Part shown: in pieces, positions 24,546 to 34,415 of the stretch
Numbering within the stretch: the first letter of the stretch is position 1
Layout of the letters: each line of letters begins with the position of its first letter
Assembly (NCBI RefSeq): GCF_000003815.2
Contig: NC_049988.1
Location: 21,481,409 to 21,545,408 of the forward strand
Direction: 5' to 3'
Source: Branchiostoma floridae
Lineage: Eukaryota > Chordata > Leptocardii > Amphioxiformes > Branchiostomatidae
Length of the DNA stretch: 64,000 nt
Notes under the pieces: generated by a model
The model's input: only the letters and a program-made list of their open reading frames with translations
Told to the model about the DNA's origin: nothing
Database searches by the model: none
Translations under genes and position numbers: made by a program

Positions 24546-25210
24546 CGACTTAACTTTGCTCATCAACTGCAAAATGTTGTCAAAGTATGGTGCTAATTCT
24601 TTCATTCCTAAGTCATTAGATCTGAAGTTTTGAGTGAAGGATCCAATATGTTAGGTTCTAATGCACACCTGAACTTTGCTCATTAACTGCAAAATGTTGT
24701 CAAAGCTAATTCTTTGGTTCCAAAGTTCATAGATCTAAAGTTTTGAGTGAAGCATCCAATATGTTAGGTTCTAATGCACTGCTAAACTTTGCTCATTGAC
24801 TGCAAAATGTTGTCAAAGTTTATGGTGCTAATTCTTTCATTCCTAAGTTCATAGATCTAAAGTTTTGAGGGAAGCATCCAATATGTTAGGTTCAAATGCA
24901 TGACTTAAATGTCACCCCTAAACTTTGGACATCTGACTGCAAAATGTTGTTAAAGTATGGTTCTACTTCTTATGTTCCTAAGCCCTTTAGATCCAAGATG
25001 GAAGTCCTTAAGTTAAGTGTGAAGCAGTTCAATATGTTATATGTCTTATGTTCTGATGCATGACTTGTCACTTCTAAACTTTGCACATCTGACTGTAAAT
25101 GTAACGTAATACTAGTGCTAGTTCCTAAGCTCTAAGATCCAATACGGAAATCTTTTAAGTTGAGTGTGAAGCAGTCCAATATGTTACTGCTTCTACACAT
25201 AATCCATGTT
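24546..25210. repeat. tandem array, period about 115-130 bp, 5 copies
   Basis: 'aactttgctcat.aactgcaaaatgttgtcaaag' and 'tccaatatgttaggttctaatgca' alternate through the block. The first three copies are well preserved and the last two are decayed. Confidence 0.9.
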
Positions 25211-26235
25211 ATTTCTAGCCTCACTTTCAGCATCAAGGTATATGCATACTGTCAGTATTGCAATGAGGATTAGGCTTGGAAAAAAACATCTTTGCCATCC
25301 AGTGACTTGGTTAAAATGGTTAAACTGTTAACAGAAGCATTTAGAACATTTCGTATTCCTGAATGCCTGTTCAACCATCTACTCTGTGCAACACGCCCCC
25401 ATCCTCACTGATGACCCTCCCACCCTGCTGTCCTCAGCGGGACGCTTGCAGCGGCTCCCCCTACTGGGGATCGTTAACATGACGGCCACAGAGACAGGTG
25501 CAGCTCAGCTGGGCAATTTATTAGCTCCGCCGTGAAGGTCATCGGGCAAGGTCAAGTCAGTTGCTTGTTTATTGGTAATATAGAGTTTCCGATACACCAA
25601 ACTTAACTTTCCTGTCTCCATGAGTTCACATCTTAAAAAGGTGATGTCATCCTTCTCTCTAAGCAGTTGTTCATTCGTTCTTTTGTTCCAAGTCTCAATA
25701 TTACTAATATAGAAAAATCAATCTTTTACCTACCCAGGAGATTTCAATTACATGGCCATTAGTAAATGTAGTAAGCATTGTTAACCCTTCCAATCCTACC
25801 TAACATGTTAACAACACAAACGAAGTGCCAAAGAGTTACCTCGGCAGGGTTAAGGTTAATGAGTTAAGCCTGTCCTTGGATCTACTATTATGGATATTGA
25901 AAATGTTAATTTGGCTTCCAGCTATCTGGACACGCCTAAGAGTATATTATGATATAAATAGAAGCACTGACTGAGAACCCCACCCAACTGTTTATCAATA
26001 GGATGTACAATGTATATCAAGCATTGTCTGAATGACAGTGACTTTTGTTCAAAGAGGGGTTTTATTCAATAGAATTAACCTTTTGAAATCATTCCTATTC
26101 TGTGTAACAGTATTTTACTATCAGTTGATTATTTTACCTCACAAAAGGGAAACATACAAAGTAATTTTTTTGTTTTTGCTCCGTTTTATTTCTTCTCCAT
26201 TGAAGCAAAAAAGGTCAATGCCCCTGACCAGAGGG
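25211..26235. other. non-coding sequence, no clear feature
   Basis: The sequence is unique and AT-rich. No array, TIR or coding signal was recognised. Confidence 0.35.
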
Positions 26236-26325
26236 CAGAATATTGGGGCATATCGGGGGGTTTGAACCCAGGGCCTCTTGGTTCAGGGCCAAACACACTA
26301 CCAATTGTGCCACACGATGTGCTTG
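26236..26325 (-). repeat. tRNA-like segment, probable tRNA-derived SINE head or tRNA pseudogene
   Basis: On the minus strand there is an A-box-like TGGCACAATTGGTAGTG, then a 7-base loop closed by TTGG/CCAA, then a B-box GGTTCAAACCC, in tRNA order and spacing. The T stem is imperfect, the acceptor arms pair poorly, and position 33 of the loop is C rather than U. It is therefore unlikely to be a functional tRNA. The RNA polymerase III boxes suggest a SINE 5' end. Confidence 0.5.
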
Positions 26326-27111
26326 CCATTCCTTTGAATGTGAAGAACTGCTTGCGAATTATATCAACTTGTACATTCTCTACCGGGGCAAATCATTCAG
26401 CCATGTTATGAAAGACAGTTGAAAATCTTCTTTCCCATCTTCTTACACATGCCTGTTCTGTACTACAGGCTTGATGTATTAGAAGATCACTCTTACATGT
26501 ACATGTATAGGGTAGGTCCCAAAGGGGATACAATGCAGTTTTGTACAGGCATGTCCTAACTCCTTGAAAGTTTAAGAACCACTTGCAACATTTGGCTGTA
26601 TCTCTAATATTAACATTGTGTCTTGCATTATACACGTATGTTTACTATCATACCTCAACAATTTTGTAGAAAACCTGCCGGCCTACCCAGCTGCTTGTAC
26701 CTGTTCCTGTCAGGTGAAACAAGGCATGATGTATGTGGGGATGGCGGTGGTCCCTAGAGCCATGAATGTTTATTTGTAGTCAGCTGTAATAAGGGTGTAG
26801 GAACTTCCATATTAGTCATGATGCAGATACCAGCCTAATTAATGTCACTGTAAACGATGGTCTCAGCTTCCCCTGTGTGTGTGTACCGGTGAATATATGG
26901 AGAGTTTCCAACATCATATCCAGTTGATTGAGTTAATAATTCTTCGTCTTCTTTTGTACTGCCATTCCTCTAATTTTAGAGATTAACGGCAGATTAATTG
27001 CTAATTGCTAATTGAGTTAGTAATTGCTATTTGGCGTATCTTGTGACATGGATGTCTAACCTTTGTCGACAAATGCTTGTAGAACAGAAGCTTTAAAAAC
27101 TTTTTAAAATT

Positions 27112-27251
27112 CCAGGTGTGTGTGTGTCTGTGTATGTGTGAATGTGTGTGCGCGTGTGATTGTGTGTGTGTATGTGTATGTATCTGTGTGTTTGTGTGTG
27201 TTTGTTTGTTTATGTGTGTGTGTGTGTCTGTGTGTGTGTGTGTGTGTGTGT
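27112..27251. repeat. TG microsatellite
   Basis: An imperfect (TG)n tract with TATG, TTTG and CTG interruptions. Confidence 0.95.
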
Positions 27252-28941
27252 GAAAACTAATAAAAGTGAAGTTGAATAATGGGCCCCTTAGCTGCTTTTT
27301 GAGGAACTGCAGTGCAACTTCCTATTCTGATATCTTGTGTTCAGGACATGCTGTGGTCATGATATTCTAGTGGTAGAAAGTTCTTTGGTCAGAGCGTATA
27401 CCACTGTGTTGTAGGTTTGGGCCCCCTAGTGGCTTTTCGTGAACTAAAGGTTTTGGTGCACAAATTTCGCAGTGCCAACAATTGGCCCTTGGATGGGAAT
27501 GAAGTGACTTAATGAAACGTCAAGTATTGAGAAACGGCTTTACCCTGGCATAGCTCAAGTAGGAAACTCAATCACACGAGATGGCCGTAAACTCTAATGT
27601 AATCAGTGTGAGGGATCAGAACTGGGCCTGCATGCTGTGTACTGTACTGTATGGAGAAGTAAGGGGTTTGGTATATGTCTGGTGCCTTTACTCCAACTCT
27701 ATAGACGTGATGTTTTTCCTTGAACTCTAAACTTGAAAACTTCCAGAAAAGTCAACTTAACTAAAAGCCCATATAAAACATTCAGGTAAAGGTATAGATA
27801 GTGCCATAGGTACAGTAGGTTGTAATCCACATGTACAATTATTGTATCTAGGGCACTGTATTGGGAGGCATAGCCCATCCATCCCTCTCCTTCCATCGCT
27901 TTTAGTTTTACCTCCCGAACCAATGACACTATCACAGCACCCATTTCCACACCTGGATGGAGTAAGGAAAGTCGTGGAAGGTGCAATCAGCATTTTGGAA
28001 AGGAGGAGGAAATGGAAAAAGAAATCCTTGAAATTTGTTTCCTCTGGTCTCATTGAAACTGTTTCAGTTTTTTTTTTTTTTTTTACTGTAAACCTGAGCA
28101 GGCACTGTTTTCGACCCGTAAGTGTCAACAAGAATATGTAGATCACAAATGAAGGAACAGCAGAAGAATTTGAACCATGTTTTTATAGAAACACTATATG
28201 CAGTGATTGTCGCACATATACATGTAAGTAGTAACACTGTCAGAGTATTATTATACATTATACAATATACATCGTTGTCATAAGTCTGCTGTTCTTACGT
28301 AAAAACTTTGGGTACTCAGCTGACGCAAGTCTGTCATAAAGGAAAAGTTGAAGCATTTCAGCAGCAAGATTTCCTGTTTCTATTGTCTAACACTCAGACT
28401 TACAATGCCATGGCTGCTTGTGGTGGATGGAATGTTCCTAAAATTCCTTCATGATGTAAAATTCTGCAGCTCGGATATTTTATTGTTTGTAGCAACATCT
28501 TTCAATTTCTGGACCAGACTTATGTGCTTTGCAAAATTTGTTGACGCATACTTGTAACATCAGGACCATTTTCCTAGTCATTCAGAACATTTTCCTCATG
28601 AAATACTTGGTGAAATATTCATTGACCTGAATAATGTTGCAATTTAGCCCTATAAAATTCCGTTTTAAGCCAGGTTGGTCACAGTCTGAATCACTCACAA
28701 CATTTTTGTTTTGCATTTCCATACAGGACTCCTAAATAGCTATAAACCATTACCGTTGTTCAGAATGACAATGCTGCCGTAACAAACCTGACAAGCATTG
28801 TTTTACCCAAAGAAAAGCATGACCAAACCTTTCAGCTTAACTAAAGATAATGTTTGTTTTATCACTAGAAACCCTTTTCACTTGGGGAAGTCAGTTGAAC
28901 AGAAGCTTTTTTCAAGTGTCAGAACGAACATTATTTTTACC

Positions 28942-29028
28942 CAGGTGTAACAACAAATGATCCGCTACCTGTACAGAGAGGACAGGTGTTGATACATCGT
29001 GTCCTTTGTGCTCACCTGCGTGACAGGT
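28942..29028. promoter_or_regulatory. four CAGGTG/CACCTG motifs in 87 bp
   Basis: Motifs are at 28942, 28983, 29013 and 29023, three of them extended to CAGGTGT. They lie 0.5 kb downstream of the FN3 gene stop. A regulatory role is speculative. Confidence 0.3.
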
Positions 29029-29559
29029 GTTCAAATACCTGGCCATTGTTCTGGTAACAATCATCCAGAAGGAAACAGGCCCGACCCATTTTAGACGCAC
29101 CTACTCGAACATACAGGTCATCTATACAACCTGATTAATTATTTAGTGCTTGACACAAAGTGGCAGATATACTACAGCGCCATTGTTATGATACCAGGTA
29201 GGCTATTGTGGTAATACTATTGTTGTGCATAGGGTAGAAGATTTCCTCCCAAGGTTTGTAACTCTGTGGAAAAACCCAGTTTCTTGGCTCGTTGCATTTC
29301 CTTTGGTCCAAACTTCACCTTTTGAAATGAGACTCCATTGGGGTGAAACCATTGTAAGTTTGTTGCAGAAAACTTAGGTTTTGGAAGAAGAATTATTATA
29401 ATAAATTCCGCTGTTAATTCCTCAGAATTCCATCATACTTGACGAAGGCAGCAGCAGTTTCTGGAAAATTCCGTCTCTTCGTTTGGAAAATTGCGGCATG
29501 AGTTTGAGCTTTCCGTGTGGAAGTTTGTAGAAATATTTCTCGGCTGTTTGAATCCATCG

Positions 29560-30258
29560 TTATCTCTTGATGGTGCTTCCCCGTGCTAAACCATACATCC
29601 CGCTTGGCTTCGGCTTTTTCTGTTTCTGGGACTGTTTTCTCTGCAGTTCTGCCTTGTCCTGGCACGGGCACCTTTTCTTATCAATGTACGGAATCAGCGA
29701 CGCTTTGACCATCACAATATCGTCCTCACGATCGTGTCCCTTGATGGTATAAAAGTAGAAATCCACCACACACGTCCCGATCATCACTAGAATCATACAG
29801 CCCAGTATCGTGGCCACAATGATGGCTAATATGCCGTCTCTAGTCAGAACATGTTTCGTCACAAACTCCCTGCAAACCTTTCTGTCGCTCCTGTGCCCGG
29901 TGAAGTTTCCGTAGCGGTCGGCAAAGTCGCGCCAGATGCACACCCGGTATCCGGAGTGCACTTCGAGGTTCTGTAGCACGTGCGATGTCTTATCGGTGAA
30001 GCGCAGGTCCCTGACGAGTTCCCACTGTTCGTCCTGCCAGTGTCGGTACTGTACGGACAGCCGGTACGTCACGCCTGTCACATTCGGGCCCCACGTCAGG
30101 GTGGCCGAGCTGGCCCCGACTCTCGTCACGTTTACGACCATCGTGGCGTTGTTCTCCGTCGTCGTGGCGACCCCGCCTCCAGGGTCCGGGCTGCTTGCGG
30201 ACAGGACTCGGATGAAGAGCGGGACGTAGACCAGAAGCACGATCGAGCCGAACACCAT
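29560..30258 (-). CDS. signal peptide, single FN3 domain, single transmembrane protein
   Basis: A single-exon frame of 232 codons from the ATG at 30258, chosen because its context (GAA before, G after) is strong and it puts a clean hydrophobic signal (FGSIVLLVYVPLF) at the N-terminus. An in-frame ATG at 30303 would add 15 residues ahead of the signal. Visible parts: signal about 1-23; a low-complexity Gly/Thr linker; an FN3 domain about 38-135 with SATLTW, YRVC and a C107/C129 pair; four N-glycosylation sequons (N37, N43, N59, N118); a transmembrane helix about 142-170; and a basic 60-residue tail with Lys/Gln repeats. The FN3 cysteine pattern resembles that of the LRR protein at 990-3542. 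I do not recognise an orthologue. A surface receptor or adhesion accessory role is inferred. Confidence 0.8.
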   Translation of the reverse strand: MVFGSIVLLVYVPLFIRVLSASSPDPGGGVATTTENNATMVVNVTRVGASSATLTWGPNVTGVTYRLSVQYRHWQDEQWELVRDLRFTDKTSHVLQNLEVHSGYRVCIWRDFADRYGNFTGHRSDRKVCREFVTKHVLTRDGILAIIVATILGCMILVMIGTCVVDFYFYTIKGHDREDDIVMVKASLIPYIDKKRCPCQDKAELQRKQSQKQKKPKPSGMYGLARGSTIKR

Positions 30259-30302
30259 TTCCACGCGGCGGCTGCGAGACGAGCGCTCCTCGGTGTGGAC
30301 CA

Positions 30303-30950
30303 TGTAGCTCCTAATGGACGGGCCCGGGGGTGAGAAAGGTTGCCGCTCGGAGTGTGGACGTTCACATTGATTCCTATTATTCACCCTGACACATCACCAT
30401 ATGCATATTTGATAAGCCCCTTTCATGCCAGCTAGACTGTGAAAACGGATAATTTAAACACTCACTTTATATAATTGCACAGGGGACGTCGCAGGGTCCC
30501 TTTCCCCGGTTTCCCTCCGCGACAAAACGACAGATGCACCTTCATTTTCCGAGAATCCTCATTTAGCAGCCGACGTTGAAACCCGACGTTGCTACATTTA
30601 ATCAGCGGAGAGGAAAGCGAAGCCTCATTTCTATTTAATGAGGTTTGCGGGTGGAGGGGAAAAGGTTACAATAGAAGTCGCTACATCGCGGCTCTGCCTT
30701 TTGTTACATCGTTGTTACAGAGTGTGGCAATGTGATGGGTGGTTCCGATACACCATACGTCACCGCCGCATGCTCGCTTGGCAGGCTTGTAACCTGTCAC
30801 GGTTGCCTAGCAACCGTTGTACGGGAGCTTGTCCGACACCCGGCGATATTTGGCCGTTATTGTTTCCCATTCATCGAGAGGATGACGGCTCAGGGCCAGC
30901 GGAAAATTACGGCTCGGCTCGTCGAATCCACGTTTAATTAAGAAAAGAGG
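30303..30950 (-). promoter_or_regulatory. CpG-rich 5' region of the FN3 gene
   Basis: A CG-rich, non-repetitive block directly upstream of the FN3 gene, extending to about 30950 where composition returns to AT-rich. It includes the TATA-like element listed separately. It is likely the promoter and 5' UTR. Confidence 0.5.
30465..30473 (-). promoter_or_regulatory. TATA box candidate for the FN3 gene
   Basis: The minus strand reads TATATAAAG, a consensus TATA element, about 165 bp upstream of the ATG at 30303 and 210 bp upstream of the preferred ATG at 30258. Transcription would be expected to start near 30435-30440. Confidence 0.5.
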
Positions 30951-31334
30951 AAAGTGTTGTAGTGTGCTTTAGAGCTGGCTACACTGGTGTTTTATGTACA
31001 GTTGGTTCTCCCAGACCAGAGTGCTACAATGTGAATTATTGATAGTCTGTTGGATTGCATTAGGGCCGTGGTGTAACAGCTTTGCTGTGAATAAGGAAGT
31101 GCTTGCTGTAGCTTTGCTATTGCCACGGCGATGTTATTACACAGTACGGCTAAAATTGTGTCTAGTGTTGAATGGAAACGTTTTACCCGAGCTGATTTGG
31201 GCCATTTCGCTCAGTCTGATCGTGTGCTGTTCCATCCTTCCCGTGCTATTAGCTTTTCTCTCAACTAGAACTATTGGCAGCCCTTCAGCCTAGAATGATA
31301 TTAGATTACATCATTTAGTTCTGTGGTAGGGCAA

Positions 31335-31640
31335 CATGTCATGTAGCAATACCTTGTGGCAAGCCAGTGTAGTGTGTGGCAATCCAGTGTAGCAAGCCAA
31401 TGTACTGTGTAGCAATCTGAATGAACTTGATATACAGCTGTGTAACAATGTGTAAAGGGAACCCAACATACTGTGTGGCAATGCATTGTAGCAAGCCAAT
31501 GTGCTGTCAGGAAATGCAATGTGGCAAGCCAACACACTCTGCAGCACACCAGTGTAGCATTTACGTAGCAAGACCATGTTGACATTATGTTGCATTACTT
31601 TTATTGCCACATATACATTATGTACATGGCTACACAAGCC
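31335..31640. repeat. short-unit degenerate repeat (about 18-20 bp)
   Basis: 'gcaagccagtgtagtgtgtg' and 'gcaatccagtgtagcaagcc' variants alternate with imperfect spacing. The apparent minus-strand open frames are products of the repeat. Confidence 0.7.
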
Positions 31641-33534
31641 AATGTTGTAATTCTGCTTTATAGTTCTTTTAATAGCTAGTTATAAACATGTAGATCTCCA
31701 TTTATTCCTGTCTTAAAGTTTATAGAATTTCTAATCCAAATGCAGAACATGTCTATGTTCAGCATTGTAAAAGATTTACATTCATTTGAAGTTTATGTTC
31801 TGATTTTCTAGAATCTACTTTGGCTAACATTTCTACAAAGTTTGTGATTCCCACCTTATTAAATGAAAACTGCCGTGTGCATATTGAAAGGTACCAGTGG
31901 CCTTGACTGTCACAGTGTTGCAACTTATGACGGCAACATTGTAACATTCCTGCTGTTAACTGTTGCAATGAAAGGCTGTTAAGTCACATGATTCGGCAGT
32001 AAAGTCTCATGAGTTATTGGACAGGTGTAAGTTTCATCAGCAGCAGTATAGGTATGAGAAGTCCAATCTAGGGTAGTCTCTGATTTCAGCGTTTTTTTTA
32101 CAAAGATGTACAAAAATGCAGCAATTTAAAGATTATCTTGATTACATATTTTGTGCTTAAATGGTCAAGTGTGTCTGTGACTGTCCTTGGGCTTAAGATG
32201 TGCAAATTTAGGAACTTAAAGTTTATAGTAAGTTCGTGTTTGTAAGGGTGAAGTATATACACATCAACAAAAAATCACAAGATACAAGTTGCAATATCTC
32301 AACTGACACTAGTCACTTACCAATCTAGTATTTCATTTCAGGGACTTAAAGAGAAAGTCCTTTTTTTTTCATATTTTTATCTTGAATATCATGATAATAA
32401 ACAATGGGTTTAGAGCAAATTTGGTCAAATAAAACTTAAGACCAGTTTTTGATCACTTCTAAAAGTGAACACCCGCTGTGTTGGATTACGACCCCGGGTA
32501 CCCTCCAGGCTTATTATTTTACCATGTCGTTAACTTTTTACGTTCTCGCCTCGTTGTCCTGCCTACAGTTATTGGTCGTTACAGTTTCCCTTCCATATCT
32601 TCCTTGCAGCTCTGTAATAAGAAAATTGCAGCTCTAAAGTCCGTAAAACAGTTTTTTCCTTCTTTACGACATTGGAAAGCGTCCGATCGGCTTAGTGGGC
32701 GAGGGTGGTGAATGTACGCACATGTGCGCGGGTTTATGACGATGTAGCCGATTCAAAATGGCCCATATGCTGCAGTTCGAAGTAATTGCTATGCCTTTTG
32801 AGCAGGTTGGTCATCGCATCTGACAGTCAATAGTGTACTGCGAGTGATGAAGTGTGGTGTTTGCGTCAGAACGCACAAAGGACATGAAATATTTATGGAT
32901 TAATCGGGCCTCCTGACGTCAATCGAGCTTTCGCCTCCTTTGTAAGCGGTTTTTGAATTATGTCATCGATAGGAATCGGAAATTTAGATTCCAAGTTGCG
33001 ATGACATTTTTATTTAATAGAGGCATATTTGCTCGAACATGAGATGTTTATGGGTCAACTTGAATGCAGTCATTCGATTCTAGACTTTATTGGTTGAAAC
33101 TCTTTGCAGCCAAACGGCTGAATTGTGAGGTCCACAATACATATTATATAAACATATTGTCAATGCTATACAATATAAAATACAACAAACAAATATACAT
33201 GTTCTCCAATGCCAATACATAGTAAGAATACAATTTTTTTAAAGTCTTGTCATATTCATACAAACATTGAACTCACTACAAAAAAAAATGTGATCTTATT
33301 ACGTTATTAGAAGCCTATTTGCTGTGTAGGTTGGGAATATGGTGTTTATTCTGGTGTGAACACATATAGAATATGGTGTTTATGCAAGTGTAAACACATA
33401 TTAAGTCCCCCGAGGAAGATCGCCCTTATTTTCCGGTAACGCGTCAGCTCGATCTGATATCAAATTGCGAGTCGTAAAACCTGTAATGAGCAGGTATGAC
33501 ACTAACGGCAAACGGCAGATAAGGCGACGTCCAA
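31641..33534. other. mostly unique non-coding sequence
   Basis: No gene is seen. A possible antisense retroelement tail ('ctttattg' and following A-rich sequence) lies at about 33090-33190 and resembles one at 48772-48850 in layout. TRRAP exons upstream of exon A were looked for here and not found. Confidence 0.4.
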
Positions 33535-34030
33535 TGAGGTTCAGGGGTCTCTGTCCTCTAAATGACCTTGAAACCTGACCTCAGAGGTCGTTCTAATAAC
33601 TGTTACGGATAAAACCAGGTTCTTACACTTGGCAACAGTCGATAAGAAGGCCCCAAGATTACGTCGTTAAGGCTTCTCTAAGATTGGTTACTTGTTTCCA
33701 TTTGGCACAGGTGGATCTTATCCTCCATATAACCTTGAGAATTGACCCTAGAGGTCGTTCTTATAACTGTTGGAAATCAAATGTGGTTCTTTGACTTGAT
33801 AAGTCGATAAGGAAGCCCCAAGTCTACATGTATGTCTTTAGGAGTTGTCATGGGTGGGCTACCATAAACATGTTTCGATTTGCCACAAGTGGGCTCTATC
33901 CGTTAGGTGACCTTGGAACTTGACCTTGCTGGTCACTTCAATAAGTGTTAAAGATAAAAACAGGCTCCAAGACTGAAGGTTTGTAGACAAGAAGCTCTAA
34001 GACTTAAATTATGTCTTATGATACTGCTTT
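33535..34030. repeat. three-copy tandem repeat, about 180 bp, with TGACCT motifs
   Basis: Each unit contains 'atgaccttgaaacctgacc'-like sequence, 'aggtcgttctaataactgtt', then 'gataagaaggccccaag'. Copies start near 33541, 33722 and 33893, with increasing divergence. Nuclear-receptor half-site motifs are part of the unit. Confidence 0.8.
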
Positions 34031-34136
34031 TGTTGTATATATTTCTGAGTCATGTGTTTGCGTTTTGTTGTAATTTTTGCTGATTCAGAAATTTGGAATG
34101 TGACACCGTGTTCAAGGAGGTAAACAGTGACTAAAA

Positions 34137-34315
34137 TGTTTGTTTGTTTGTTTGTTTGTTTCCAGATGGTGTGGTTCCGTGAGAACTGGTACGAGGAAGT
34201 AAACAATGACTGACATGTTTGTTTGTTTGTTTACAGATGGTGTGGTTCCGTGAGAACAGGTACGAGGAAGTAAACAATGACTGACATGTTTGTTTGTTTG
34301 TTTGTTTGTTTACAG
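34137..34315 (+). repeat. exon A head plus 3' splice site in two extra tandem copies
   Basis: The first 31 bases of exon A with their acceptor recur at 34166 and 34237 ahead of the genuine start at 34316 (spacing 71 and 79 bp). The difference is two TTTG units of the intervening tetranucleotide tract. Each extra copy runs ATGGTGTGGTTCCGTGAG... to GAGGAA and then GTAAAC, a plausible donor, so each could be a 33-nt in-frame mini-exon. A related GGAGGTAAACAGTGACTAAA at 34117 indicates an older copy. Confidence 0.92.
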
Positions 34316-34415
34316 ATGGTGTGGTTCCGAGAGAACTGGTACGAGGAGGTTTCCCAGCAGCTGCAGCAGGGGCTCGCCAAGTGCTACTCCGTCGCCTTCG
34401 AGAACAGAACTGCAG
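34316..34415 (+). CDS. TRRAP: TRRAP exon A
   Basis: Begins after TTTACAG and reads MVWFRENWYEEVSQQLQQGL..., matching vertebrate TRRAP. It ends in phase 1 before GTCAGG. This is the first TRRAP exon recognisable in the window. It starts with ATG, but the vertebrate protein also has Met here, so this is not evidence of a start codon. Confidence 0.93.

Larger units (their letters stand above)
26326..29559. other. non-coding stretch downstream of the FN3 gene
   Basis: It contains a TG microsatellite (27112-27251), a T-run at 28069-28084, and a group of CAGGTG/CACCTG motifs at 28942-29028. No gene is seen. The 3' UTR of the minus-strand FN3 gene should lie just below 29560, but no AATAAA on the minus strand was found near it. 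Confidence 0.4.

Noticed and set aside
30259-30384. N-terminal extension of the FN3 protein
   Set aside because: The extended frame begins at GTG, which is not expected to start a nuclear animal gene. ATG codons at 30303 and 30258 are available.
33087-33190. Antisense retroelement 3' tail, also 48768-48900
   Set aside because: Both start 'ctttattg' and are A/T-rich downstream, but the matched portion is too short to define an element.
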